DNA of 64,000 nucleotides from Halochromatium salexigens (GTDB lineage: Bacteria > Pseudomonadota > Gammaproteobacteria > Chromatiales > Chromatiaceae): assembly GCF_016653295.1 (NCBI RefSeq), contig NZ_NHSF01000065.1, positions 2,291-66,290 on the forward strand, read 5' to 3'. Position numbers and translations under genes: made by a program. Shown piece by piece: positions 28,326-38,109 of this stretch; the stretch's first letter is position 1, and every line of letters starts with the position of its first letter. A model generated the notes under the pieces. The model ran no database searches, was not told the origin of the DNA, and saw only the letters and a list, made by a program, of their open reading frames with translations.

Positions 28326-30065
28326 ATGCGAATCCTTTTCGTCCACCCCAACTATAGCGCCGGTGCCGCCGATATCGCCGGCAACTGGTCACCGGCCTGG
28401 GTCGCCTATCTGGCCGGCTATCTCAAACAGGGCGGCTATACCGACTACCACTTCGTCGACGCCTTGGTGGACGACCTCGATGAGGAGCAACTGCGCGTCG
28501 CCATCCGCGAGGCCAAGGCCGACATCGTTGCGACCACGGCGATGACGCCGATGATCTACACCGCGCAACGGCTGTTGCAGATCGCCAAGGAGGAATGCCC
28601 CAGCGCCATCACCGTGCTCGGCGGCATCCACCCGACCTTCATGTATCAGCAGGTGTTCGGCGAGGCGCCCTGGATCGACGTCATCGTGCGCGGCGAGGGC
28701 GAGGCGGTGACGCTGAACCTGGTGCGCGCCATCGATGAGGGGCGCTGGCCAAGCGAGCGCGAGCAGATCAAGGGGATTGCCTACCTGGATGAGAGCGACA
28801 AGGTCGTCGCCACGCCGGTCGAGCCCTCGATCAAGGATGTGGATTCGATCTGGCCCGATTGGGGCATCCTCGAGTGGAAGAAGTACATCTACATCCCGCT
28901 CGGCGTGCCGGTCGCGACCCCGAACATGGCGCGCGGCTGCCCGTTCACCTGCAGCTTCTGCTCGCAGTGGAAGTTCTGGCGCGATTACCGCGTGCGCGAA
29001 CCGAAACAGATGGTTGACGAGATCGAGGAGCTGGTGAAGGTCCACGGCGTCGGTTTCTTCATCCTCGCCGACGAAGAGCCGCAGATCAATCGCAACAAGT
29101 TCATCGAGTTCTGTCAGGAGCTGATCGACCGCGATCTCGGTATCCATTGGGGCATCAACACCCGCGTCACCGATGTGATGCGCGACGAGGAGCTGTTGCC
29201 CTTCTACCGCAAGGCCGGGCTGGTGCACGTCTCGCTCGGCACCGAAGCGGCCGCGCAGCTCAACCTGGATCGTTTCGTCAAGGAGACCACGATCGAGCAG
29301 AACAAGCGCGCGGTGCAGTTGCTCCAAGAGAACGGCATCGTCACCGAGGCGCAGTTCATCGTCGGCCTCGAGAACGAGACCCGCGAGACGCTGGAAGAGA
29401 CCTATCAGATGGTCATGGACTGGGGCGCCGACATGGCCAACTGGTCGATGTACACGCCTTGGCCGTTTGCCGACATGTTCGCCGAGATGGGCGACAAGGT
29501 CGAGGTGTTCGACTACTCGAAGTACAACTTCGTGCAACCGATCATGAAGCCGGACACGATCGACCGCGCCGAGCTGCTCGACGGCGTCATGGCCAACTAC
29601 CGGCGCTTCTACATGAAGCGGATGCTGTTCCAGTATCCCTGGGTCAAGGATCCCTTCCGGCGCAAGTATCTGATCGGCTGCATCAAGGCCTTCTTCAAGA
29701 GTGCCTATGAGCGCAAGTTCTACCAGCTTGGCAAGCAGAACTACTGGGGGCCAATGTTCAAGAAGCTGATCAAGTTCGACTACGACAAGAGCAAGTCGAA
29801 GATCGTCGAGCCCGATCACAACGCCTGGAAGCAGGCACCGGCGGCCAAGCGTCCGGCCACGGCGGGTGTCTCGGGTGCCGTGCCCAAGGCCTGCGGCGGC
29901 GGCAACCAGCAGATGGAAGACCTGGAGATCGGCGGCGAAGCTTCGCCGAAGTGCCAGCCCGGCGGCTGTGGTGGTGGTATCAAGCCAACGTCGTCCTCCG
30001 CCAATGTCGCGATGCCCGAGCTGCAGACGAGCAAGCAGCGTGAGGCGGTGGCTGAGGAGGCCTAG
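28326..30065 (+). CDS. bchE: Anaerobic Mg-protoporphyrin IX monomethyl ester cyclase BchE
   Basis: A 579-residue radical-SAM enzyme that forms the isocyclic ring of bacteriochlorophyll without oxygen. The N-terminal B12-binding-like domain (about 1-140) starts [13 protein letters not shown]. The radical-SAM cluster motif is C-x3-C-x2-C, here Cys205, Cys209 and Cys212 in CPFTCSFC. The C-terminal ~60 residues add a Cys/Gly-rich tail ([15 protein letters not shown]). The ATG at 28326 follows CGGAGCTGACA; an earlier in-frame Met 10 codons upstream is less likely. BchE needs cobalamin, which fits the importer upstream and cobQ downstream. Presence of bchE marks the host as an anoxygenic phototroph. 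Confidence 0.95.
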   Translation: MRILFVHPNYSAGAADIAGNWSPAWVAYLAGYLKQGGYTDYHFVDALVDDLDEEQLRVAIREAKADIVATTAMTPMIYTAQRLLQIAKEECPSAITVLGGIHPTFMYQQVFGEAPWIDVIVRGEGEAVTLNLVRAIDEGRWPSEREQIKGIAYLDESDKVVATPVEPSIKDVDSIWPDWGILEWKKYIYIPLGVPVATPNMARGCPFTCSFCSQWKFWRDYRVREPKQMVDEIEELVKVHGVGFFILADEEPQINRNKFIEFCQELIDRDLGIHWGINTRVTDVMRDEELLPFYRKAGLVHVSLGTEAAAQLNLDRFVKETTIEQNKRAVQLLQENGIVTEAQFIVGLENETRETLEETYQMVMDWGADMANWSMYTPWPFADMFAEMGDKVEVFDYSKYNFVQPIMKPDTIDRAELLDGVMANYRRFYMKRMLFQYPWVKDPFRRKYLIGCIKAFFKSAYERKFYQLGKQNYWGPMFKKLIKFDYDKSKSKIVEPDHNAWKQAPAAKRPATAGVSGAVPKACGGGNQQMEDLEIGGEASPKCQPGGCGGGIKPTSSSANVAMPELQTSKQREAVAEEA

Positions 30066-30141
30066 TCGTCAGCGTCCATCTTGGCCTCGCCACACGCGAG
30101 TGGGGCGAGGATTGGGAAGCCGCTTTTTGAGAGGATTCGCT

Positions 30142-30609
30142 ATGACTGAACTCGCTTCTCTCTATCAGACCGACTACTCCCAATGGACGCAACGCAACGC
30201 CGAATTATTACGCGCCGGTCGCTTCGAGGAACTGGATATCGAACACTTATTGGAAGAGTTGAGCGACATGAGCAAAAGCGATCGGCGCGAATTGCATAGC
30301 CGTTTTTTGATCCTGATCGCACATCTCCTCAAGTGGCAATTCCAATACCAAACGCTTAGCGAACGCTGGCGCGAATTCAAGGGCGATAGCTGGCGTTCGA
30401 CGATCATCGAACAGCGCCAGCAGATCAGTGTCCTGCTGCGCAAATCGCCCGGCCTAAAGTCGGTCTTAGAAGAAACCAGCATTGATGCCTATGCCGATGC
30501 TGTTGAACTTGCGCATAAAGAAACCCGCCTAGTGCGGACAACCTTCCCGAGAGCTTGCCCCTATTCCATCAAGCAACTGCTGGATGATGAGTTTTATCCC
30601 GATCGGTGA
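30142..30609 (+). CDS. DUF29 family protein
   Basis: A 155-residue soluble protein with the DUF29 layout: YQTDYSQWTQRNAELLRAGRFEELDIEHLLEELSDM at the start, then RRELHSRFLILIAHLLKWQFQYQ, and the end PRACPYSIKQLLDDEFYPD. It is mostly helical, with no membrane segment or catalytic motif visible. GAGAGG lies about 8 bases before the ATG. It lies between bchE (76 bases) and cobQ (23 bases) on the same strand, so it is probably cotranscribed. DUF29 proteins are common in phototrophs and have no known function. Confidence 0.88.
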   Translation: MTELASLYQTDYSQWTQRNAELLRAGRFEELDIEHLLEELSDMSKSDRRELHSRFLILIAHLLKWQFQYQTLSERWREFKGDSWRSTIIEQRQQISVLLRKSPGLKSVLEETSIDAYADAVELAHKETRLVRTTFPRACPYSIKQLLDDEFYPDR

Positions 30610-30632
30610 TAGGGGTGAGTAGGCGACCATCA

Positions 30633-32228
30633 ATGCCAGACACCGCACCGACGATCGACCTTCAGCTCCCCCCGCTGCTTGATCACGGCCCACGCCGCGC
30701 GCGCACACTGATGATCCAGGGCACGGCCTCCGACGTCGGCAAGAGCCTGCTGGTGGCTGGACTCTGTCGCGCCTACGCCCGGCGCGGGCTCGCCGTGCGT
30801 CCATTCAAGGCGCAGAACATGAGCAACAATGCCGCCGTCACCGCCGATAGCGATGCCTCGCCCGGCACCGAGGGCGAACAGCCGCGCGGCGAGATCGGTC
30901 GCGCACAGGCGCTGCAAGCGCGCGCCTGCGGGGTCGCGCCCTCGATCCACATGAATCCCGTGCTGCTCAAACCGCAGACCAACGTCGGCTCGCAAGTCGT
31001 GCTACGCGGGCGCTCGCTCGGCAACTGCCCGGCGCGCGTCTATCACCAGATGCGCCAGGGCATGATGCCGGCCATCCTCGACAGCTTCGAGCGCACCTGC
31101 GCCGAGGCCGACCTGGTCCTGGTCGAGGGCGCCGGCAGCGGCGCCGAGATCTACCTGCGCGACTGCGATATCACCAATATGTACTTTGCCGAGCAGGCCA
31201 AGGTGCCGGTGATCGTGCTAGGTGATCTCGACAAGGGCGGCACTATGGCCTCGCTGGTCGGCACCTGGATGCTGCTCGATCAGGCCGACCGCGAGCGCGT
31301 CGTCGGCTACCTGGTGAACAAGTTCCGCGGCGATTTCTCATTATTCGCACCCGCCTGCGAGACCATCACCGAGATCACCCACTGGCCCTTCCTCGGTGTG
31401 CTGCGTTGGTTCGAAGGCGCCTCGCAGCTACCGGCCGAGGATTCGCTCGCCCTCGAACGTCCGGCCGAGGACGCTTGGGCCAACGGCGGCGACAGCATCA
31501 ACATCGCCATCCCACGCCTGTCGCGCGTCGCCAACTTCGACGACCTCGACCCGCTCGCCGCCGAGCCGGCGGTGAATCTGCGCTGGATCAAACCCGGACA
31601 GCCGATTCCGGCCGAGACCGACGTCATCATCCTGCCCGGCTCCAAGGCCACGCGCGTCGATCTCGAGGTACTGCGCCGCGAGGGCTGGGACATCGACATC
31701 CTCGCCCACGTGCGTCGCGGTGGCCGCGTGCTCGGCCTGTGCGCCGGTTTCCAGATGCTCGGCCGCGTGGTGCGCGACCCCGACGGCATCGAAGGCGAGC
31801 CCGGCGAAACCCCCGGCCTCGGGCTGCTCGACATCGAAACGACCATCAGCGGCGACAAGCGTTTGCTCGACTTGGATCTGACCGACCAGCGCAGTGGTTG
31901 CCGCGTCACCGGCTACGAGATGCACATGGGTCGCACCAGCGGCGCGGGGCTCGAGCGACCCTGGCTATTGCTTGAGGAAGGGCTTGAAGCAGGAGGACAG
32001 GACGGTGCCCGTCCGGAGGGCGCCCTCTCGGCGGACGGCCTTGTCATGGGCGGCTACGTCCACGGCCTCTTCGGCAGCGATGCCTTCCGCGCGCATTGGC
32101 TCGAGCAAGTCGGCGCCAAGGCCGCCGCCCTCGACTTCGAGCGGCGTATCGAGGCCGCCCTCGACGCCCTCGCCGATCACTGCGAGGCCAACCTGGACAT
32201 GGATGCCTTGCTCGCCCTCGCGCGCTAG
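30633..32228 (+). CDS. cobQ: Cobyric acid synthase CobQ
   Basis: A 531-residue glutamine-dependent amidotransferase that amidates four corrin side chains of adenosylcobyrinic acid a,c-diamide. The N-terminal DTB-synthetase-like ATPase begins with MIQGTASDVGKS (P-loop near 30) and KAQNMSNNAAVT. The C-terminal class I-like glutaminase has its nucleophile Cys in LGLCAGFQMLG (near 370) and the His in GGYVHGLFG. Length is slightly long because of a loop near DSDASPGTEGEQPRG. Upstream GTG codons in the same frame are possible starts. It closes the cobalamin-bacteriochlorophyll cluster. Confidence 0.95.
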   Translation: MPDTAPTIDLQLPPLLDHGPRRARTLMIQGTASDVGKSLLVAGLCRAYARRGLAVRPFKAQNMSNNAAVTADSDASPGTEGEQPRGEIGRAQALQARACGVAPSIHMNPVLLKPQTNVGSQVVLRGRSLGNCPARVYHQMRQGMMPAILDSFERTCAEADLVLVEGAGSGAEIYLRDCDITNMYFAEQAKVPVIVLGDLDKGGTMASLVGTWMLLDQADRERVVGYLVNKFRGDFSLFAPACETITEITHWPFLGVLRWFEGASQLPAEDSLALERPAEDAWANGGDSINIAIPRLSRVANFDDLDPLAAEPAVNLRWIKPGQPIPAETDVIILPGSKATRVDLEVLRREGWDIDILAHVRRGGRVLGLCAGFQMLGRVVRDPDGIEGEPGETPGLGLLDIETTISGDKRLLDLDLTDQRSGCRVTGYEMHMGRTSGAGLERPWLLLEEGLEAGGQDGARPEGALSADGLVMGGYVHGLFGSDAFRAHWLEQVGAKAAALDFERRIEAALDALADHCEANLDMDALLALAR

Positions 32229-32276
32229 CCCTCCCCTCGGATCCACAGGCTGGCTTCGCGTCCACGAACAGTAACA

Positions 32277-33224
32277 TCAGTCATGTTGCATGCGCACTGG
32301 AATCAGCAGCGCGCTAACCCCGAGCACCAAGCTGCTTCCAAGCAGGAACAGGTGCAGATTCACCGCGCCGGCCAAGGCCTGCGCCGGTGCCACGCCCAAG
32401 GGCACCATCGCCGCCACCGCCGCCAGCTCGAACGAACCACTGCCGGCAATGCCATGAAACGGCAGCACCGTCGACAGCTCCGCGCCCATCACCCCAAGCA
32501 CCACCTGCCACAGCGCGACCGGCACGAAATGTCCAAGGATCAGCGCAAAGCCCACGAACTTCAGACTCCAAGACAGCGCCGTCCACAGATACAGCCACAA
32601 GACGCGCGTCGGCTCCCGAGGCGCTGCCGCCGCGACAGCCGCGACAATCGCCAGTAAACGCCGCAAGCGCTGCCCGTGCCCAACAACTTCACCACGCGCC
32701 TTCGACTCTAGGCGAGAGACGAGCCAAAATAGCGGCAGCACCCCCAGCCACCCCAAGACCAGCAAGCCCCACCAAGGACTCGGCGCCCGCATCCAGAGCA
32801 CCACGACGCCGATCATCCCCAAGAAGTGCAGATCCAACAACCGAATCCAGATCAACGACGCGCCAGCCGCCCAAAACCCATGCCCAAAATAGCAGCGCAT
32901 CAGCCAAGGGAACACCATCTCCCCAGCACGCATCGGCAACAGATTATTCGCGGTGTTGTGCAGCACCGAGAGCCGTAACACCGCCAGAAATCGGCCAGAC
33001 AATGCGGTTTGAAAATAGACCCGCACCCGAACAGCCCGCAGCAAATAACTCATCGCCGTCAGTAAAAAAGCCACGGCCAGCACCCCAGGCGGCAATAGCG
33101 CCCAAGGCTCCAGCACGGCCGACCATCCGATCATGGTCTCGACCAAGCCCACGACCACAGTCAGCAATACGGCCCCGACAAGCCAATCCCGCAGCCGCCC
33201 AAGCCCTAGCTTCCGTGACCACAT
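32277..33224 (-). CDS. Membrane flippase-like protein (LPG synthase TM / UPF0104 family)
   Basis: A 315-residue integral membrane protein with about seven to eight hydrophobic segments. The signature region LRLSVLHNTANNLLPMRAGE is typical of the MprF-N-terminal/UPF0104 (lysylphosphatidylglycerol-synthase TM region) family, which includes lipid flippase domains. A second conserved patch is FHGIAGSGSFELAAVAA. The ATG at 33224 overlaps the stop of the acyltransferase gene (TGATG); the longer frame upstream is arginine/alanine-rich and lies over that gene. It is the last gene of the glk-tamA-tamB-lpxL-like run, supporting a lipid-trafficking role. Confidence 0.85.
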   Translation of the reverse strand: MWSRKLGLGRLRDWLVGAVLLTVVVGLVETMIGWSAVLEPWALLPPGVLAVAFLLTAMSYLLRAVRVRVYFQTALSGRFLAVLRLSVLHNTANNLLPMRAGEMVFPWLMRCYFGHGFWAAGASLIWIRLLDLHFLGMIGVVVLWMRAPSPWWGLLVLGWLGVLPLFWLVSRLESKARGEVVGHGQRLRRLLAIVAAVAAAAPREPTRVLWLYLWTALSWSLKFVGFALILGHFVPVALWQVVLGVMGAELSTVLPFHGIAGSGSFELAAVAAMVPLGVAPAQALAGAVNLHLFLLGSSLVLGVSALLIPVRMQHD

Positions 33225-34165
33225 CAACGCCGCCGCCGCACAGGATAGATCGGCGCCGCCCCCTCGGGTCGCGTCTTGAACCGCCGATGCACCCAAAAAT
33301 ACTGCGCCGGCATCGTCCGCAACCGCGCCTCGATCACCTGATTCATCCGCGCCGTATCCCGCTCGACATCTCCGCTTGGAAACTCCGCGATCGGCGGATC
33401 GAAACAAAGCTCCAACCCCTCACCCCGAGGCAAAAACCGCGCAAAGGTCGGAATCACCACCGCATTCGCCAACCGCGCGATGCGCCCCAAGGTCGGCACC
33501 GTCGCTGCCGGTACCCCGCAAAACGGCACGAACAGACCACGCCGCCGGCCAGGGTCCTGATCCGGCAAATAAAACAACGGCACCCCCGACTTCAACGTCC
33601 GAATCAATCCGCGCAGATCATCCTGACGCTCGACCGGAATCGCCCCGAAGCGCGTGCGCGCCTGGCGCACCTGGGCATCGATCACCGGATTGCGGATGCG
33701 CTGGTACATATACATGCCGGGATGCACCAAGGCCGTGAACGCCGTTCCACCCAGCTCGAGCCCGACGAAATGCGGCACCAGTACGATCACCGGCCGCCCG
33801 GCTTCCAGCAAGGCATCGATGCGCTCGCGATGGCGCAACCGCAGGATGCGCGACAAGCGCTGCGGCGACGCCGACCAGCTCAGCCCCTGACAGACCGCCG
33901 CGACGCCCAGCCAGCCGAAATGCTCGCGCACCAGTCGCTCGCGCGCTTTTGAATCAGCGTCTGGCAGGCACAGTGACAGATTGACACGCGCCACCCGGCG
34001 GCGGCCCCAAGCCAGCCGATAGCCCATCGCGCCCAAGCCACACCCAAGCGCGACCTGCAGTCGAAACGGCAACCGCGCCAAGAGCTTGAACAGGCCCACG
34101 ACGAACCAGCTCGGCCAGTGCCTTGGCCCCCAGAAATGCTTATTCACGTCGCACGTCGACCTCAA
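33224..34165 (-). CDS. LpxL/HtrB-type lipid A acyltransferase
   Basis: A 313-residue inner-membrane-associated acyltransferase. An N-terminal hydrophobic segment (about 17-50) anchors it. The catalytic HX4E dyad is His132 and Glu137 in VPHFVGLELGG, followed by MYMYQRIRNPVIDAQVRQAR and PDQDPGRRRGLFVPFCG. These are hallmarks of LpxL/LpxM acyltransferases, which add a secondary acyl chain to lipid A. The start overlaps the tamB stop (ATGA) and the stop overlaps the flippase-like start. Which acyl position it modifies cannot be told. Confidence 0.92.
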   Translation of the reverse strand: MRSTCDVNKHFWGPRHWPSWFVVGLFKLLARLPFRLQVALGCGLGAMGYRLAWGRRRVARVNLSLCLPDADSKARERLVREHFGWLGVAAVCQGLSWSASPQRLSRILRLRHRERIDALLEAGRPVIVLVPHFVGLELGGTAFTALVHPGMYMYQRIRNPVIDAQVRQARTRFGAIPVERQDDLRGLIRTLKSGVPLFYLPDQDPGRRRGLFVPFCGVPAATVPTLGRIARLANAVVIPTFARFLPRGEGLELCFDPPIAEFPSGDVERDTARMNQVIEARLRTMPAQYFWVHRRFKTRPEGAAPIYPVRRRR

Positions 34166-37100
34166 TGCTCGAACTTGTAAAAGAGATCCACGCCTTGTCC
34201 GTCACCCGTCTCACTCTGCAGTTGGATACGATTCGTCAGGTCGTAACGCATCTTGATGCGATCCGATGTGTCGCCGAGACTACTGTCGTATTCCATGTAG
34301 AGCTTCGGAGCGATATAGGTCCCGACCGAAAGTGAACGATCATCGGTCTCGCCGTTGCGGCGCGGAGGAATGCCCGTCACCAGATAACGGGTGATCTCGG
34401 ACTGCGACAGATTCGGGTCGGACTCCGAGAAGAACGCCAGCTTGGGATTGCGCAGCGTTCCCAGCACCTGCACGCCAGCGCTCATATCGCCCCCTTCACG
34501 CTGCGCATTGAGGATAATCCCCGGATTGTCGAGCGGGGTGCTGGCAAACAGGACGATCCCTTTCTTGATCACCAGCGGCGGGCCGACCGAGGTCAAGAGA
34601 CCCAGTCCCGGCAGAGACACGCGGTACGTCCCATCGATCACCTGCAGCTCACCGCTGCCGACCAACGCTCGGTCTGGTTGTTGCGTGACCCGCAGCTGGC
34701 CCTGGAGCAGACCACGCAGCCCGAAGGCCTCGATGAGGACCGCATCGCCGAGTTTGGCGAGGACATCGATGCTGAGCGGCAGTCCAGCGTTGTCAGCATC
34801 TTCATCGAGCACCACATCCGGCGACGGTTGGACGGCGCCCGCCGGAAGCGAGCGCGGCATGATGGTCGCTTCAGGTACGCTCAGCTCACCGCGCACCGTG
34901 CCACCGTCAGGGCCGAAGCCCGCCTCCAGATCCAAGGACACCAGCGCCATGTATTCCTTGCTGTCGGCGACCTTGAGGTCTTGCCCCTTGAGACTGAGCG
35001 CGATGTTCGGCTCCCCGCCCCCGAGGCCAGTGGCCGTGCCATCGACATTGAGCTGACCACCGCCCACCCAGGCACCGCCATCGAGCCGCATCGCCTCCCG
35101 GCCCTCACTGGCCGCAGTCAGATTGAGATCCTTGACCCGCAGCCCAATCGAGGCAACGCTGAACGCGATATCGCGCGCCGCCAAGTGGCCGCCCATCCGA
35201 GGTTGCAGCAACCGACCGCCGAGTTCGATCTCGCCATTGATCGTTCCCTCGGTGCCGCTCACCTCGGGCGCCAGCGTCGCGAACCGATCCAGCCCATCGA
35301 GCGCGATGCGCAGACGCCCCTTCAGCGCCTGATTCTCGAGACCACTGAGTCGGAATCCAGGCAGGCCCAGCTCGGCGTCGACCTGTCCGACCTCCGCGAT
35401 GGGCAGCGCGAAACGCGCGTCCACACCGGAGGCACCGGCGCGCACATCGAGCCGGGTGCCGGTGAACACCAAGGTCTCGCTCACCCTGGGGAGCACGATC
35501 TCGACCCCGCCCTCGGGCACCCGCAGTTCGGCGCTGCCGGTAAGCAGATCGCCTTGGCCCTCGACATCCGCCTGCGCGGTGAGATAGCCGTTGATCGCGG
35601 TGGTCTCGGTGGTGAGCGCATCGAGCAGGTCGAAGTCGAGCCGTTGTAAATCGAGCGAGGCCGAGAAGCGCCCCGCCTCGGGCTGTCGGAAGGTGACACA
35701 GCCACTGGATGAGCCGCTGTTGCCGACACAGAGCGGACCCACCTCCAACGCGCCGGCGGCCAGGCTAAACGGAGCAGCCCTCCCCAGATCCCAGTCGTCA
35801 TACTCCCCGGTCTCCAGCGCCAGCCGCGTCAGACGGCCCCGATAGGCGTTGGTAGCGTCGAGGTTCCCGTCGAGCGCCAGGCTGAGGCGCAGTGGCTCGC
35901 CGTCGATCTCGGCGCTGAGCTGATGCGAGCCGGTGCTGCCCTGCCCCCTTACCTGCAAGCGCTCGAAGCGCTGGCTGCCGAGGATCAGATCGCGACCATC
36001 GATCGCCAGTTGGAAGGGGCTCTCCTGGTCGAGGCCAACATCGGCCGTGGCGTCGATGCGCTCAACCCCCTGATCGTTCATCTCGATCCCTCGGCCAGCG
36101 AGCGCCAGCGTTGCGCGCGGCTGCTCGAGCGTTCCGGCGAGCCCGCCCTCGGCCTCGAGGCGGCCCTGGAGATCCGGCAGCAGGGCGGCCAAGTTTGGCG
36201 AGTTGAGGGTATAGCGCAGATCGATGCGTTCACCGAGCTGTCCATCTGCGGCGAATCGCGTCTCGCCGGAGACCGCTTCCAGCGTGCGAATGCTGAGGGT
36301 TTCCCCTTGCATGCCGAGATCGGCCTGCACGGTCACCGGATAGCCGCGCAGCGTGCCGCCAAAATCGCTGAGACGGGCGCTGAGATCGAGACCGTCCTCC
36401 GCCAGCTCGCCCTGACTCTGGAGACGACCACCGAGGGTGCCGGGCCAATCGGCGAGCAGTTGCCCTGGGTCCAGTTCAGCCAAGCTCAGATCAGCATCCC
36501 AGCGCAGTTTAGGTGCCCAGCTCAGAGCGCCGGTGCCAGCGATGCGCCCGCCGATGACCTCGATCGCGAGCGTTTCGATGGTTGCCGCAGAGGCCGTCCC
36601 AGTGCCAGCCAGATCGACGCGGGTCGGTGGATAATCGGCGAGCGCCGCATCTGCGTTGAGCCTGAAGTCGAACCCCTTCTCGAGACCACCGACGGTCTCG
36701 GCCGTCAGCCGGATCCGGCCATCCAGCCCCGCATAATGGCGGCCAGGATCGATGTTGCTCGCGGTCAGCGCCAGCTCCCAGGTCAGCTCGGGCGACCAGT
36801 CCAGCCTGCCCTGACCACGGATGAGACCGTCCAGCGTGTTGAGCTTGAGTTCAAGGATCTCCGTGTGTTGCTGATCGCCCGTTCCCGCCAGCGCGAGTTC
36901 GGTCTCTGGGATCTGCGGGCCATGGGCCTGGGCGTCGAGGCTGTAGGTATAACCATCGAGCGCACCCTCGGCACTCAGCGAGCCCTGTGGCGATTGCGCC
37001 ATCGGCACACCAGCCAAGGGCCAGCGCAGGTGTTCCCACAGGGCTTGAACACTGAAGGTCGGCACCGTCGGGTTGGTGTCGAGCTGCCCGGTGACCTTGA

Positions 37101-38109
37101 TGCGAGCACCCTCAGGCGCGCCCGCGGCCGAAGCGACATCCTTGCCGCTCGATTCGGTCAGGCGCAACGTTTTGATGGTCAGCACCCGAGCTGCCCATTC
37201 GACATCCAGATCCGCCGTGATCCGACTCATCTCGGCGACAGCGGGAGCCGTGCCGTTCAGAGTTCCGGTGAGCCTGGCCTGCTCGAGATCCCCCGTCACC
37301 TTTCCTTCGCCGGTGAGTGAGAGCGCCGGTGCCTGCTCAAAGTGCCAGTCCAGCGCCAACTCGATCGGGTACGCCTCGTCGAGCCGCACCTGCCCGTCCA
37401 TGCGCACGCGGGCAACGGGCTGCGACAGTTCGGCCTGCAACCGCTCGAGCTCGACGAGATCGCCGTTGGCGGTGGCCGACAGTTCGGCGCGCGTGAGTTC
37501 GATGGCCGTTTCCGGCGGCGCGCCGGCTTCCCGGTAGCTGAGCCGCTCGATCAGCGCCTGCTCGATCCGCACAGCGATCGGCAGCTTGATCGAGGGTAAC
37601 TCGAATGGCTCTGCTGGTGTCTCGTCCGCGGACGGCTCGGTGACCACGGCCATATCGCTGGCCCTCAGCTCCCGCACATGGAGTGTTCCGGTGAACAAGG
37701 CGCCTGGGCGCCAGTCGAGCCTCAGGGTGCCAATCGACACCTCCAGGCCAGGCAGCCGCAGGGCGAGGTCATCGAGTTCCAGTCGCCCGAGGATGCGCCC
37801 CTCGACTCGGCTGGCCTGGATCAGCCCCGGCGCGAGATCATCGCTCACGGCCATCAGGGTGCGCAGCCCGGTCTGGGTGCCGAGCACGAATCCCACCGCC
37901 AGCAGGCTCAGGATCAGGACAACGCCGATCAGGCTGCCGATCCAGCGCAACGGTCGCAAGAGGCGACGCGCGCGCCGTGGTCGCGATGCATCTGGTGCAT
38001 CAGCGGTATCAGCGGTATCAGCGGTATCAGGCCCTTCGGCCTCCTTGGAGGCGCCGCCGGAGCCAGCAACGCCGGCGTGGTCGGGGGGGCTCGTCTCGGT
38101 GGTGCTCAC
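34162..38109 (-). CDS. tamB: Translocation/assembly module protein TamB
   Basis: A 1315-residue AsmA-superfamily protein that spans the periplasm from the inner to the outer membrane. A cytoplasmic Arg-rich and acidic tail (1-44) leads into one membrane helix (about 52-73). A very long beta-rich region of the DUF490 type follows, with recurring LDLQGQ/ARLSGTL-like strands. The conserved C-terminal TamB domain includes LPGLGLLTSVGPPLVIKKGIV, PKLYMEYDSSLGD and a terminal LFYKFEH. TamB works with TamA in outer-membrane protein assembly and has been linked to phospholipid transport. The start overlaps the tamA stop (ATGA). Confidence 0.93.
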   Translation of the reverse strand: MSTTETSPPDHAGVAGSGGASKEAEGPDTADTADTADAPDASRPRRARRLLRPLRWIGSLIGVVLILSLLAVGFVLGTQTGLRTLMAVSDDLAPGLIQASRVEGRILGRLELDDLALRLPGLEVSIGTLRLDWRPGALFTGTLHVRELRASDMAVVTEPSADETPAEPFELPSIKLPIAVRIEQALIERLSYREAGAPPETAIELTRAELSATANGDLVELERLQAELSQPVARVRMDGQVRLDEAYPIELALDWHFEQAPALSLTGEGKVTGDLEQARLTGTLNGTAPAVAEMSRITADLDVEWAARVLTIKTLRLTESSGKDVASAAGAPEGARIKVTGQLDTNPTVPTFSVQALWEHLRWPLAGVPMAQSPQGSLSAEGALDGYTYSLDAQAHGPQIPETELALAGTGDQQHTEILELKLNTLDGLIRGQGRLDWSPELTWELALTASNIDPGRHYAGLDGRIRLTAETVGGLEKGFDFRLNADAALADYPPTRVDLAGTGTASAATIETLAIEVIGGRIAGTGALSWAPKLRWDADLSLAELDPGQLLADWPGTLGGRLQSQGELAEDGLDLSARLSDFGGTLRGYPVTVQADLGMQGETLSIRTLEAVSGETRFAADGQLGERIDLRYTLNSPNLAALLPDLQGRLEAEGGLAGTLEQPRATLALAGRGIEMNDQGVERIDATADVGLDQESPFQLAIDGRDLILGSQRFERLQVRGQGSTGSHQLSAEIDGEPLRLSLALDGNLDATNAYRGRLTRLALETGEYDDWDLGRAAPFSLAAGALEVGPLCVGNSGSSSGCVTFRQPEAGRFSASLDLQRLDFDLLDALTTETTAINGYLTAQADVEGQGDLLTGSAELRVPEGGVEIVLPRVSETLVFTGTRLDVRAGASGVDARFALPIAEVGQVDAELGLPGFRLSGLENQALKGRLRIALDGLDRFATLAPEVSGTEGTINGEIELGGRLLQPRMGGHLAARDIAFSVASIGLRVKDLNLTAASEGREAMRLDGGAWVGGGQLNVDGTATGLGGGEPNIALSLKGQDLKVADSKEYMALVSLDLEAGFGPDGGTVRGELSVPEATIMPRSLPAGAVQPSPDVVLDEDADNAGLPLSIDVLAKLGDAVLIEAFGLRGLLQGQLRVTQQPDRALVGSGELQVIDGTYRVSLPGLGLLTSVGPPLVIKKGIVLFASTPLDNPGIILNAQREGGDMSAGVQVLGTLRNPKLAFFSESDPNLSQSEITRYLVTGIPPRRNGETDDRSLSVGTYIAPKLYMEYDSSLGDTSDRIKMRYDLTNRIQLQSETGDGQGVDLFYKFEH
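37999..38030. repeat. 9-bp tandem repeat inside tamB
   Basis: The unit ATCAGCGGT occurs three and a half times. It encodes a repeating Thr-Ala-Asp stretch in the cytoplasmic tail of TamB. It is in frame, so copy-number change would lengthen or shorten the tail without breaking the gene. Confidence 0.8.

Noticed and set aside
37999-38030. CRISPR-like direct repeats
   Set aside because: The units are 9 bp, contiguous and in frame within tamB, with no spacers.
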